Assembly (NCBI RefSeq): GCF_016863315.1
Contig: NZ_BOOQ01000037.1
Location: 43,098 to 107,097, forward strand
Source of the DNA: Planotetraspora silvatica
GTDB lineage: Bacteria > Actinomycetota > Actinomycetes > Streptosporangiales > Streptosporangiaceae
Direction: 5' to 3'
DNA: 64,000 nt
Shown: positions 15,439-23,571 of the stretch, in pieces
Layout of the letters: every line of letters starts with the position of its first letter
Numbering within the stretch: the stretch's first letter is position 1
The notes under the pieces: model-generated
What the model was told of the DNA's origin: nothing
The model's database searches: none
What the model saw: only the letters and a program-made list of their open reading frames with translations
Made by a program: the position numbers and the translations under genes

Positions 15439-16491
15439 ATGTATCGATTCGTGTTCACGCAGGTCCTGAGCCGCTTCGACGCGGAGGCGGTCCACCATCT
15501 GACGATGAGACTGCTCCGCGTCCTTTCCGCGCTCCCCATCCTGAAGCGGGTGCTGCACGCCCTGCTCGCCCCGCGCGACGACTCCCTCAGGGTCGAGGCC
15601 TTCGGCGTCCGGTTCCCCGGGCCGCTGGGGCTCGCCGCGGGGTTCGACAAGGACGCCCGATGCGTCGAGGCGCTCGCCGCCTTCGGCTTCGGTCACGTCG
15701 AGGTGGGCACGATCACCGCCCGGGCGCAGCCCGGCAATCCCCGGCCGCGGCTCTTCCGGCTCGTGGACAGTCGGGCGATCATCAACCGGATGGGCTTCAA
15801 CAACGACGGCGCGGCGGCGGCGGCCGTACGGCTCCGCAGGCCTCGGGTGATCCCCGCCGTCGTCGGGGTCAACATCGGCAAGACCAAGGTGGTGCCGGAG
15901 GCCGAGGCCGTACAGGACTACGTGACCGGCGCCCGGCTGCTCGCGCCTCTCGCGGACTACCTCGTGGTCAACGTGAGCTCGCCGAACACGCCCGGGCTGC
16001 GCGACCTGCAGGCGGTCGAGCTCCTCCGGCCTCTCCTGACCGCGGTCAAGGAGGTGGCGGGACGGACCCCGCTGCTGGTCAAGATCGCCCCCGACCTGGC
16101 CGACGAGGACGTCGACGCGGTCGCGGATCTCGCCGTCGATCTCGGCCTGGCCGGGATCATCGCCACCAACACCACGATCAGCCGCGCCGGAGTCGCCAGC
16201 ACCGAGACGGGGGGCCTGTCGGGCCGGCCGCTCAAGGAGCGGTCGCTCGAGGTACTGCGGCGGTTGCACAAGAAGGTGGGCGACCGGCTCACGATCGTGT
16301 CCGTGGGCGGCGTCGAGAACGCCGACGACGTGTGGGACCGGCTGTGCGCGGGGGCCGGCCTCGTCCAGGGCTACACCGGAATGATCTACGAGGGCCCGCT
16401 GTGGGCGTCGAGGATCCACCGCGAGCTGGCCCGCCGCGTCCGGCGACACGGTCACACATCGATCGGCGAGGTCATCGGCACATCCGTCTGA
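15439..16491 (+). CDS. pyrD: Dihydroorotate dehydrogenase (quinone), class 2
   Basis: This FMN enzyme oxidizes dihydroorotate to orotate in pyrimidine synthesis and passes electrons to the membrane quinone pool. At 350 residues it is a standard class 2 length. The N-terminal helices (about residues 1-45) form the membrane/quinone tunnel. Then follow [36 protein letters not shown], the catalytic-Ser loop [14 protein letters not shown], the FMN-phosphate strand [10 protein letters not shown] and [13 protein letters not shown]. It starts 23 bp after the STAS gene and may be co-transcribed with it, though function is unrelated. The downstream copper genes have their own promoter. Confidence 0.97.
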   Translation: MYRFVFTQVLSRFDAEAVHHLTMRLLRVLSALPILKRVLHALLAPRDDSLRVEAFGVRFPGPLGLAAGFDKDARCVEALAAFGFGHVEVGTITARAQPGNPRPRLFRLVDSRAIINRMGFNNDGAAAAAVRLRRPRVIPAVVGVNIGKTKVVPEAEAVQDYVTGARLLAPLADYLVVNVSSPNTPGLRDLQAVELLRPLLTAVKEVAGRTPLLVKIAPDLADEDVDAVADLAVDLGLAGIIATNTTISRAGVASTETGGLSGRPLKERSLEVLRRLHKKVGDRLTIVSVGGVENADDVWDRLCAGAGLVQGYTGMIYEGPLWASRIHRELARRVRRHGHTSIGEVIGTSV

Positions 16492-16498
16492 GTCATGG

Positions 16499-16517
16499 AA
16501 TACCCTCTGGGGGTACC
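16499..16517 (+). promoter_or_regulatory. CsoR-like copper operator before copZ
   Basis: The inverted repeat TACCC-N5-GGGTA (16501-16515) sits within ATACCCTCTGGGGGTACC, 20 bp ahead of the copZ start. This matches the pattern of copper-sensing CsoR repressor sites, in which CsoR leaves the DNA when Cu(I) binds. The regulator gene itself is not in the window. Assignment rests on pattern plus the copper genes that follow. Confidence 0.6.
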
Positions 16518-16535
16518 CGTACCGGAAGGATGGAC

Positions 16536-16739
16536 ATGAGCGTGAAGACCTACACCGTCCAAGGCATGACCTGCGGCCACTGCGTCAGCTCCGTCAAGGA
16601 GGAGGTCGGCGAGCTCGCCGGAGTGACCGGCGTGGAGGTCGACCTCGCCTCCGGGCGGCTGGACGTCGTCGGTGAGGGCGTCACCGACGACGCCGTACGG
16701 CTGGCCGTCCAGGAGGCCGGTTACGAGATCGTCGCCTGA
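16536..16739 (+). CDS. copZ: Copper chaperone (heavy-metal-associated domain)
   Basis: This 67-residue single HMA-domain protein binds Cu(I) through the two cysteines in GMTCGHCVSSV and hands it to the ATPase encoded next. The fold pattern is complete (YTVQGMTCGHC, GVTGVEVDLASGRLDVVG, AVRLAVQEAGYEIV). The ATG at 16536 is six bases after AAGGA; an ATG at 16530 would overlap that ribosome site. It is 33 bp ahead of copA and shares its operator, so chaperone and pump are co-regulated by copper. Confidence 0.93.
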   Translation: MSVKTYTVQGMTCGHCVSSVKEEVGELAGVTGVEVDLASGRLDVVGEGVTDDAVRLAVQEAGYEIVA

Positions 16740-16772
16740 GCCGTCTCACGCGGCGCGGGTCCCGGGGGAGAC

Positions 16773-18920
16773 ATGACAGCGCGGATCGAGCTCGACATCG
16801 CCGGCATGACCTGCGCCTCCTGCGCGGGCAGGATCGAGCGCAAGCTCAACAAGCTCGACGGCGTGCACGCCGCGGTCAACTACGCCACGGAGAAGGCCAG
16901 CGTGGTCTTCCCGGATGATCTCGACCACCGTGAGCTGATCGCTCAGATCGAGAAGGCCGGGTACTCGGCCGCGCTGCCCGAGGCCGAGCCCGTGGCTCCG
17001 CGCGACACGCTGGAAGACCGCCTGATCCTGTCGCTCCTGCTGGCCGTCCCGGTCATCGCGGTGGGCATGGTCCCGGCGCTCCGGTTCCCCGGATGGGAGT
17101 GGTTCTCCCTGACGCTCACCACGCCCGTCGTCGCGTACGGCGGCCGGCCGTTCCACCAGGCCGCCTGGGTCAACCTCCGGCACGGTGCCGCGACGATGGA
17201 CACCCTGATCTCGCTCGGCACCCTCGCCGCGTACGCCTGGTCGTCGTGGGCCCTGCTCGCCGGGCCCCCGTCGGGCCACACCTATCTCGAGGTGGCGGCG
17301 GGCGTGACGGTGTTCATCCTGGCGGGGCGGTACTTCGAGGCGAGGGCCAGACGCCTGGCCGGAAGCGCGCTACGCGAGCTGATGGAACTGGGCGCCAAAG
17401 ACGTCACGGTGATCCGTCGGGGCGCCGAGACCCGCGTCCCGATCGGGATGTTGCAGGTCGGCGATGAGTTCGTCGTACGGCCAGGCGAGAAGATCGCCAC
17501 TGACGGCGTCATCGTCGAAGGGGTGTCGGCCGTCGACGCGGGCATGCTCACCGGCGAGTCGGTGCCGGCCGAGGTCGGACCGGGTGACATGGTCACCGGC
17601 GCAACGCTGAACGAGAGCGGCAGGCTCGTCGTCCGGGCCGCGCGGGTCGGTTCGGACACCCAGCTCGCGCGGATCGCGGCTCTCGTGGCCGAGGCCCAGT
17701 CGGGCAAGGCCGCGGTCCAGCGCCTCGCCGACCGGGTCTCCGGCGTCTTCGTGCCCGTCGTGATCGTGCTGGCGGCCGCCACGCTCGTGTCCTGGCTCGC
17801 CGCGGGCGGCGGGGTGGTGCACGCCTTCACCGCGGCCGTCGCGGTGCTGATCATCGCCTGCCCGTGCGCGCTCGGCCTCGCGACCCCCACGGCCCTGCTC
17901 GTCGGCACGGGCCGGGGTGCGCGGCTCGGCATCCTGATCAAGGGCCCGGAGGTGCTCGAACGGGCCAGGAAGATCGACACCGTGGTCCTGGACAAGACCG
18001 GGACGGTGACCACCGGCCGCATGTCCCTGACAGCGGTCATGGCCGCCGACGGTGAGTCGGCCGAGGACGTGCTGCGGATGGCGGGGGCCGTCGAGCACGC
18101 GTCCGAGCATCCCGTCGCCAAGGCCGTCGTCGCCGCCGCCCGTGAGGCGGATCACCGGCTCCCCGCGGTCGAGGAGTTCGAGAGCCTTCCCGGGCTCGGT
18201 GTAAGGGGTGTCGTGGAGGGCCGGGTCGTGCTGGCCGGCCGGCGCGCGCTGCTCGCGGGGACACGGCACCTGCCGCCCGCGGTCGAGGAGGCGCTCGCCG
18301 CCGCCGAGGCCGCAGGCGGCACGGCCGTGGCCGTCGGCTGGGACGGCGTCCCCCGAGGCGTCCTCGTCGTGTCCGACACGATCAAGGAGACGTCGGCGAG
18401 AGCCGTACGGGATCTACGGGACCTCGGCCTGGATCCGATCCTGCTCACCGGGGACAACCGGGCCGCCGCCGACGCCGTGGCGGGCTCCGTCGGCATCGAG
18501 CACGTGATCGCCGAGGTGTTGCCCGCGGACAAGGTCGAGGTGGTCAAGCGGCTCCAGGCCGAGGGCCGTGTGGTGGCCATGGTCGGCGACGGGGTCAACG
18601 ACGCCGCGGCGCTGGCCCAGGCGGACCTGGGCCTGGCCATGGGCACGGGGACCGACGCGGCGATCGAGGCCGCAGACGTGACCCTCGTCAGAGGCGACCT
18701 CCGCGTGGCCGCGGACGCCGTCCGCCTGTCCCGCCGGACGCTGAGGACCATCAGGGGTAACCTCTTCTGGGCCTTCGCCTACAACGTGGCCGCGCTCCCG
18801 ATGGCGGCGGCCGGATGGCTCAACCCCATGATCGCCGGTGCCGCCATGGCCCTGTCGAGCGCGTTCGTCGTTACCAACAGCCTCCGCCTCCGCCACTTCC
18901 ACCCCCACCCTCGCGCGTGA
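16773..18920 (+). CDS. copA: Copper-exporting P1B-type ATPase
   Basis: This membrane pump exports Cu(I) using ATP. The 715-residue product has one N-terminal HMA domain ([12 protein letters not shown]), eight expected membrane segments, the actuator motif MLTGESVP, the Cu(I) transmembrane motif [13 protein letters not shown], the phosphorylated Asp in [12 protein letters not shown], the nucleotide-domain [12 protein letters not shown] and the hinge [16 protein letters not shown]. The CPC plus HASEHP set indicates Cu(I) rather than Zn/Cd. The C-terminus ends [10 protein letters not shown], a short His-rich tail. The TGA stop codon is also the first three bases of the first 53-bp repeat unit. 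Confidence 0.96.
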   Translation: MTARIELDIAGMTCASCAGRIERKLNKLDGVHAAVNYATEKASVVFPDDLDHRELIAQIEKAGYSAALPEAEPVAPRDTLEDRLILSLLLAVPVIAVGMVPALRFPGWEWFSLTLTTPVVAYGGRPFHQAAWVNLRHGAATMDTLISLGTLAAYAWSSWALLAGPPSGHTYLEVAAGVTVFILAGRYFEARARRLAGSALRELMELGAKDVTVIRRGAETRVPIGMLQVGDEFVVRPGEKIATDGVIVEGVSAVDAGMLTGESVPAEVGPGDMVTGATLNESGRLVVRAARVGSDTQLARIAALVAEAQSGKAAVQRLADRVSGVFVPVVIVLAAATLVSWLAAGGGVVHAFTAAVAVLIIACPCALGLATPTALLVGTGRGARLGILIKGPEVLERARKIDTVVLDKTGTVTTGRMSLTAVMAADGESAEDVLRMAGAVEHASEHPVAKAVVAAAREADHRLPAVEEFESLPGLGVRGVVEGRVVLAGRRALLAGTRHLPPAVEEALAAAEAAGGTAVAVGWDGVPRGVLVVSDTIKETSARAVRDLRDLGLDPILLTGDNRAAADAVAGSVGIEHVIAEVLPADKVEVVKRLQAEGRVVAMVGDGVNDAAALAQADLGLAMGTGTDAAIEAADVTLVRGDLRVAADAVRLSRRTLRTIRGNLFWAFAYNVAALPMAAAGWLNPMIAGAAMALSSAFVVTNSLRLRHFHPHPRA

Positions 18921-19088
18921 TCATGCACAGGTTCGTGGAACCACGGCCCGGCCTGCGCCAACTCCGGCCGTGATCATGCACAGGTTCGTTGGAATGCGGT
19001 GTGACGTGCGCCAACGCTGGCCGTGATCATGCACAGGTTCGTGAACCTGCCTCACAACCTGTGCGAACCCTCGCCATGATCATGCACG
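18918..19088 (+). repeat. 53-bp tandem repeat array 1 (four copies)
   Basis: TGATCATGCACAGGTTCGT occurs identically at 18918, 18971 and 19024; a decayed copy starts at 19077. The spacing is exactly 53 bp each time. The remaining 34 bp of units 1 and 2 are similar to each other (GCGCCAAC near the end, then CCG before the next unit), while unit 3 has diverged. Unit 1 overlaps the copA stop codon, and the array ends 7 bp before the stop of the minus-strand hexosaminidase gene. Unit 3 can fold a hairpin (19031-19039 with 19056-19064). The repeat core is too short and the 'spacers' too alike for CRISPR. Function unknown. Confidence 0.9.
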
Positions 19089-19094
19089 TACGGG

Positions 19095-20768
19095 TCACAT
19101 GCTGGGACGGGTGGACTCGGCCGAGTGGGTCATCTCGTCGAGGTGGTTCATCACCTCATGCACGAGCACGACCTCCGGCCGGTGCCGCCGCCACCCCGTT
19201 CCGCCCCGCTGCCAGGGATGGGGGCCCGCCAGGGGCCGGTACTCCACGCCGAAGGCGTCCAGCCGTACGAGATGGACGTCGAGGCGCCGCAGGAAATCCG
19301 CGCCTGCGGCAGGCTCTCCCGCCCAGGTGATCTCGGCCGCGGCGCACCCGCGAGGCCACGCACGATAGTCCAGAGTGCGGCTGTCGGGGATGCGCTCGCT
19401 CCACAGTTGGAACTGCGCGCCGATCACCCGGGCACGCTCGTCCGGCGTCCATTCGGCGGGCGCCGGAGCGAAGCCGGCGACGTCCTCGACGGTGACCGTG
19501 TCGCCGATCCCCACCGGCTCCTCATCGGAGGCGGCCTCGGCGTAGTCGAAGTACATCGGGAAGACGGACGTCGCCACGACGTCGTGTCCCGCGGCCGCCG
19601 CGCGGCGGCCGACTCCCTGGCCGCGCCATGGCATGACGACCGTGTCCTGCCGCAACATGCCGCTGACGAACGCCTCGTCCCATACGACGGCACGGCTGCC
19701 GCGCTCGGCCAGCACGTCCGCGAGCCGTCGCAGGAACCAGGCGTGCAGGTCACTGGGCGTTTCCAGGCCCAGCTCCGCTTGGTACGCGGAGATCTCAGGC
19801 GAGGCGGCCCAATCGTCCAGCACGCATTCGTCCCCGCCGATGTGGAAATACGGCACCGGGCCCAGTGCCCCGATGATCTCGTCGAACACCGTGGCCAGGA
19901 ACTCGACGGTGGCGGGCAGCGGAGAGAGGATCGCCGGCGAGATGCCCCAGCGGTCGAGGACTTCGTACGGCTCGCCGGGCTTGGCGCCGAGCGACGGATA
20001 GGCGGCCAGGATCGCTGAAGCGTGTCCGGGCACGTCGATCTCCGGGACGATCGTGACCGCCCGGGCTCGCGCGTAGGCGGAGATCTCCGCCAGATCGGAC
20101 AGCGTGTAGAAGCCGCCGTGCGGCAGTCCGTCGAAGGTGGACTCTTCGCCGAAGGGGCTGGTCGTGGTCTGCGCCCGGTGGGACCCGACCTCGTGGAGCA
20201 GCGGGAACGCCCGGCTCTCGACCCGCCACCCCTGGTCGTCGACCAGATGGAGATGGAGCCGGTTGAGCTTGTGGAGCGCCAGCAGATCGATCATCCGGAG
20301 CACATCACGCTTAGGAAGGAAATGTCGGGAGATATCCATGTGGGCGCCTCGCCATGAGAACCCCGGAGCATCCTCAATGCGGCCTGCAGGGAGCGTCCAT
20401 GAAGTTCCGGGCAATTGTGCGGACCGGAACGCCTCGGCGGGCAGAAGCTGCCTCAGCGTCTGCCCCGCGTAGAAGGCGCCCGCGGACCCGCCCGCGACGA
20501 TCAGCACCGATTCCGCCGTGATCGTGACGCGGTACGCCTCGTCTCCCAGGCCGGGGTCCTGTTCCACCCGTACCGCCGCCGTCTCAGCAGGTCGCAGGTC
20601 CAGTACGGCCAGAGCCAGCCGTACGGAGTCGACGAGGTGAGCGGGACCGGAGACGCCGGCGCCGGGCGTGAGCTCGAACGATCCTGGCGCCTTTTCGGCC
20701 AGCTTGGGACGGGGAAGCAGGTAATCCATACCCCAGATCATGCCAAACGGCCCGAATCGCCTTGACAC
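19095..20768 (-). CDS. Beta-N-acetylhexosaminidase, glycoside hydrolase family 20
   Basis: This enzyme removes terminal N-acetylglucosamine or N-acetylgalactosamine from glycans by substrate-assisted catalysis. The N-terminal GH20b domain (LLPRPKLAEK to LRQLLPAEAF) is followed by the catalytic barrel: FSWRGAHMDISRHFLPK, LNRLHLHLVDDQGWR, VPEIDVPGHASA and the Asp-Glu pair in YFHIGGDECVLDDW. No signal peptide is seen, so it is probably cytoplasmic and may act on chitin or peptidoglycan fragments. GTG at 20768 has AGGAAG just upstream, which lies inside the last 53-bp repeat copy. Starts at 20741 or 20729 (MDYLLPRPKL) fit the family N-terminus better. It is flanked on both sides by the 53-bp arrays. 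Confidence 0.93.
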   Translation of the reverse strand: MSRRFGPFGMIWGMDYLLPRPKLAEKAPGSFELTPGAGVSGPAHLVDSVRLALAVLDLRPAETAAVRVEQDPGLGDEAYRVTITAESVLIVAGGSAGAFYAGQTLRQLLPAEAFRSAQLPGTSWTLPAGRIEDAPGFSWRGAHMDISRHFLPKRDVLRMIDLLALHKLNRLHLHLVDDQGWRVESRAFPLLHEVGSHRAQTTTSPFGEESTFDGLPHGGFYTLSDLAEISAYARARAVTIVPEIDVPGHASAILAAYPSLGAKPGEPYEVLDRWGISPAILSPLPATVEFLATVFDEIIGALGPVPYFHIGGDECVLDDWAASPEISAYQAELGLETPSDLHAWFLRRLADVLAERGSRAVVWDEAFVSGMLRQDTVVMPWRGQGVGRRAAAAGHDVVATSVFPMYFDYAEAASDEEPVGIGDTVTVEDVAGFAPAPAEWTPDERARVIGAQFQLWSERIPDSRTLDYRAWPRGCAAAEITWAGEPAAGADFLRRLDVHLVRLDAFGVEYRPLAGPHPWQRGGTGWRRHRPEVVLVHEVMNHLDEMTHSAESTRPSM

Positions 20769-20778
20769 CCGCTTCCTC

Positions 20779-20893
20779 GCATGATCACGAAACGGAAAGT
20801 GCCAGGTCGGGGCTCATGTGACCGAACCTGTGCATGATCACGACTCGAGAAAACCCAGGTAGGGCCGCATACTCACGAACCCATGCATGATCA
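20779..20893 (-). repeat. 53-bp tandem repeat array 2 (inverted relative to array 1)
   Basis: On the minus strand the same core starts at 20893 (TGATCATGCATGGGTTCGT, two differences), 20840 (18 of 19 bases) and 20787 (first nine bases only). The period is again exactly 53 bp. The array begins 15 bp after the stop of the minus-strand amidase gene and runs up to the start of the hexosaminidase gene, to which its last copy lends the AGGAAG ribosome site. Variable parts differ from array 1. The two arrays therefore face each other across the hexosaminidase gene, each reading in sense from the gene upstream of it. Confidence 0.88.
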
Positions 20894-20908
20894 CGCGCGA
20901 GGGAGGGG

Positions 20909-21769
20909 TCAGGTGAGGTAGTTCTGGAGGCCCTTGGCGAGGGATTCGGCGATGCGCTGACGGAATGCGGCGCTCTTGAACTTGGCCGCCTCGCTCGCGT
21001 TGCGCATGTTCCCGCACTCGATGAAGATCTTGGGAACGGTCGAAAGGTTGAGCCCGCCGAGGTCCTTCCGGTAGTCGAGCGCGCTCTTCCCGATGTAGGT
21101 CGAGTACGGCAGGCCCGTTCCGGAGTGGAACGCGTCCCTGACGTCGATGCCGAGCTTCTTGGACGCGCCCACGACCGGGTCGACCGGCCCGTGGATCTTC
21201 TGCGGCATGATGATGTGGAAGCCGTGCGCGCTCGCCGGGGCGCCGTCTCCATGGATGGAGATCGCGGCGTTGGCCTTGGCCTGGTTGCCGATCGCCGCCC
21301 TCTGGGTGATGCACGGGCCCGCGCCGGTGTTGTTCTTGCGCGTCAGCTTGACCGTGGCGCCCTTGGCCTTGAGGAGTGCGGCCAGCCGATTCGAGACGTC
21401 CCAGGTGAACGAGGCCTCGGAGTACCCGTCGTTCGTCGCCGTCCCGGTGGTGTCGCAGGCCTTCCACTGGGTGAGGACGTTGACCTGCTTGTTGATGATC
21501 TCAGGGTGCTTGAAGTTGCCCCCGTTGTGGCCGGGGTCGATCACGATGACCTTGCCGGCGAGGGGGCGTGTCGGCCTCTTCTTGGCGACCTTCGAAGGCA
21601 CGACGTCGGCCGGGTTCACGTTCGGCGCGGTGATCCCTGTGACCTGGGAGGTCGCGGCCGCAGGCTCCGTGACAGCCTGGGTCGCGTCCGAGTTCGCCGT
21701 ACCGCCGCAGGAGGCGGCTCCCAGTCCGGCCAGGACGAGAGCTGCGGCGGCAAGTTTGCGACTGGTCAC
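20909..21769 (-). CDS. N-acetylmuramoyl-L-alanine amidase (Amidase_3), lipoprotein
   Basis: This zinc-dependent peptidoglycan hydrolase cleaves the bond between muramic acid and the stem peptide. The 286-residue product has a lipoprotein signal with lipobox GAASC (Cys about residue 21), a Thr/Ala/Val-rich spacer, and the Amidase_3 domain from about residue 70. Zinc ligands are the His of VIDPGHNGG, the Glu of YSEASFTWDV and the His of AAISIHGDGA; the catalytic Glu is in IFIECGNMRN. It would act at the outer face of the membrane. The adjacent hexosaminidase gene suggests a cell-wall turnover pair, although that enzyme seems cytoplasmic. Confidence 0.95.
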   Translation of the reverse strand: MTSRKLAAAALVLAGLGAASCGGTANSDATQAVTEPAAATSQVTGITAPNVNPADVVPSKVAKKRPTRPLAGKVIVIDPGHNGGNFKHPEIINKQVNVLTQWKACDTTGTATNDGYSEASFTWDVSNRLAALLKAKGATVKLTRKNNTGAGPCITQRAAIGNQAKANAAISIHGDGAPASAHGFHIIMPQKIHGPVDPVVGASKKLGIDVRDAFHSGTGLPYSTYIGKSALDYRKDLGGLNLSTVPKIFIECGNMRNASEAAKFKSAAFRQRIAESLAKGLQNYLT

Positions 21770-21835
21770 GGCAAGATCCCTTCACGGAGGTCTGTCGCTT
21801 CCCAACCTACGTGTAGAAGGGGCGTAATCAGACCG

Positions 21836-22102
21836 TTATGCCGTGAAACGAGATTCCCAAACAGGCTCCGCGACGTCTTGCTTGTGCAAGAGGGCGGCCA
21901 ATTCCCGGGCATCTTCCGCGTCGAGCCCCAGCACCACGCGCGGCCGTCCCCATGGATGGTCGATCGAATGGGCGACGTAGCTCGCCACGGACTCGGCTAT
22001 GTCCTCGGCGTGCAGCCCACGAGCCTCGCGCCAGTAGGCCCACGCCCGCTCGAGCTCACCCGCGGCGCGCTGGGCGCAGGAGACCAACTCCGGATCACGC
22101 AT
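21836..22102 (-). CDS. Small conserved-looking protein, unknown function
   Basis: This 88-residue soluble acidic protein has a helical N-terminal half (ELVSCAQRAAGELERAWAYWRE) and a segment DHPWGRPRVVLGLDAEDARELAALLHKQ. The codon use is normal for the genome, with the expected third-position GC. I do not recognise a family. It stands alone between the amidase gene and the LacI regulator gene, all on the minus strand, with a 127-bp gap to LacI. Confidence 0.6.
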   Translation of the reverse strand: MRDPELVSCAQRAAGELERAWAYWREARGLHAEDIAESVASYVAHSIDHPWGRPRVVLGLDAEDARELAALLHKQDVAEPVWESRFTA

Positions 22103-22229
22103 GAATCCCCCCGATTTTCGTGGAAATAGTCGCCGACCTGGCGGGTCCCCCCGATGTCTGCGACCCGCCGGGGGTCGGCGTCACAGTCGGAGTCAACACC
22201 GTCCGCGATTCGACACGTCGGCGGTTGAC

Positions 22230-23333
22230 CTAGCTTTGGGAATCGCTTGGAACGGGGCAGGTGCTCCGGCGGACGATCAGCTGAGGGGTCACCTGGCGCA
22301 GGCGGGCGGCCTTGCCGGGCTCGGTGATGCGGTCGCTGAGCAGTGCGGCGGCCGAGCGGCCCATCGCTCTGCGGGGCTGGTCGACGCTGGTCAGCGAGAT
22401 GTGGTTGACCGCCGCGAGGTGGGTGTTGTCGTATCCGACGACGGACAGGTCCTCGGGGACGCGCAGGCCCAACTCGCTCGCCGCGGTGAGAACGCCCATG
22501 GCGACGATGTCGTTCGCCGCGAATATGGCGGTGGGGCGTGGGTCGCGCGCCAGCAGCGCACGCGCCGCGCGCCGTCCGCCCTCTTCGGTGAAGTCTCCGT
22601 GCTCGACCATGATGTACGGCGCCAGCGCGTGACGGCGCATGGCCACCAGATAACCCTCACAGCGGTAACGGGCCGCGGAAGAGGGGGTGCCCTCGATGTG
22701 GGCGATGCGCCGGTGGCCGAGCTCGACCAGGTGATCGATCGCGAGGCGGGCGCCTAATTGGTCGTCGTCCACGACGATGTCGACGCCCCCGAGGGAGACG
22801 TCGCGCTCGCCGACCACGACCGTGGGCGTGTACGCGGAGGCCTCCGCGAGGGTGGAGCTTGAGGGGGCGACGCCGAGCAGGACGAGCCCGTCGACCCGGA
22901 GTTCGAGAAAGGCCTCAACGGCCTCGTCCTCGAACGCGGGGTCCCAGCGCCCGCTGCCGATCAACAGCCGAAGGCCGTCGCCGTGCAGGCTCTCCTGGAG
23001 GCCGTCGAGAAACTCGGCGTAGAAGGGGTTGTGGAGGTCGGCCACCAGAGCGCCCACGAGGTGGGTCCGGCCCTCGACCAGGCTGCGGGCCACGGCGTTG
23101 GGGCGGTAACCGAGCTCCCTGGCGGCCTGCAGCACCGCCTCCCGGCGATGCTCGCTGACGTGTGACGAACCTCTGAGCACGAGGGACACCAGCGACTTCG
23201 AGACGCCGGCACGCTCAGCCACGTTGCGGATCGTCGGCCGTGGCCGCGGACTGAACCCCTCGGACAAGCCACCGTCGGGCAGCGAGCCCGCGACGTCGTT
23301 CCGGGCAGTGGTCTGCATGGACGGTCCTGACAT
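22230..23333 (-). CDS. LacI-family transcriptional regulator
   Basis: The 367-residue repressor has an N-terminal helix-turn-helix (TIRNVAERAGVSKSLVSLVLRG, hinge ELGYRPNAVARSL). The C-terminal periplasmic-binding-like effector domain runs from about residue 95 (HLVGALVADLHNPFYAEFLDGL) to RAMGRSAAALLSDR. It usually binds a sugar or sugar phosphate. GGGGAG five bases before ATG 23333 fixes the start; earlier in-frame codons lack support. About 30 residues precede the HTH, longer than usual. No sugar transporter lies nearby, so the target is elsewhere or is the hexosaminidase group. The upstream gap has nested inverted repeats suited to self-regulation. Confidence 0.92.
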   Translation of the reverse strand: MSGPSMQTTARNDVAGSLPDGGLSEGFSPRPRPTIRNVAERAGVSKSLVSLVLRGSSHVSEHRREAVLQAARELGYRPNAVARSLVEGRTHLVGALVADLHNPFYAEFLDGLQESLHGDGLRLLIGSGRWDPAFEDEAVEAFLELRVDGLVLLGVAPSSSTLAEASAYTPTVVVGERDVSLGGVDIVVDDDQLGARLAIDHLVELGHRRIAHIEGTPSSAARYRCEGYLVAMRRHALAPYIMVEHGDFTEEGGRRAARALLARDPRPTAIFAANDIVAMGVLTAASELGLRVPEDLSVVGYDNTHLAAVNHISLTSVDQPRRAMGRSAAALLSDRITEPGKAARLRQVTPQLIVRRSTCPVPSDSQS

Positions 23334-23365
23334 GGTTCTCCCCACGATGCGTGGACGTGCACCTG

Positions 23366-23417
23366 ACACAACAAACGATCGAGTTGCCCGTAGGGTACGG
23401 GCCGCTCACAGTTGTGT
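23366..23417. promoter_or_regulatory. Nested inverted repeats in the LacI/TetR intergenic region
   Basis: The outer arms are ACACAAC (23366-23372) and GTTGTGT (23411-23417). Inside is a tighter palindrome GCCCGTA-GGG-TACGGGC (23386-23402). They lie 33-84 bp upstream of the LacI start. One of them is a reasonable operator for LacI or for the divergent TetR gene. No experimental basis. Confidence 0.4.
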
Positions 23418-23571
23418 TGCTTCTTTCCGGTCTGTTCGCATCTCCCAAAGAGCGCTCTCAGGTCCGTGCACTACCCCTGATCGGCGCAAATGTTCATCCG
23501 AGGAAAATGTGGATCCTTCCACATTCGCATCTTGATCAACTAGCGCCGTCACGCCGGGACGACCCGATAGT

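Noticed and set aside
14155..16455. 766-codon minus-strand frame opposite the GAF/STAS/pyrD genes
   Set aside because: It spans four well-supported plus-strand genes and shows no domain. Chance open frame.
18918..19088. Possible CRISPR array (regular repeats with variable spacers)
   Set aside because: The conserved core is only about 19 bp, two of the 'spacers' resemble each other, the fourth copy is decayed and no cas genes are present. A degenerate 53-bp tandem repeat fits better.
23334..23571. Additional small coding frames in the LacI/TetR gap
   Set aside because: Frames here are short, lack ribosome sites and overlap the necessary promoter region.
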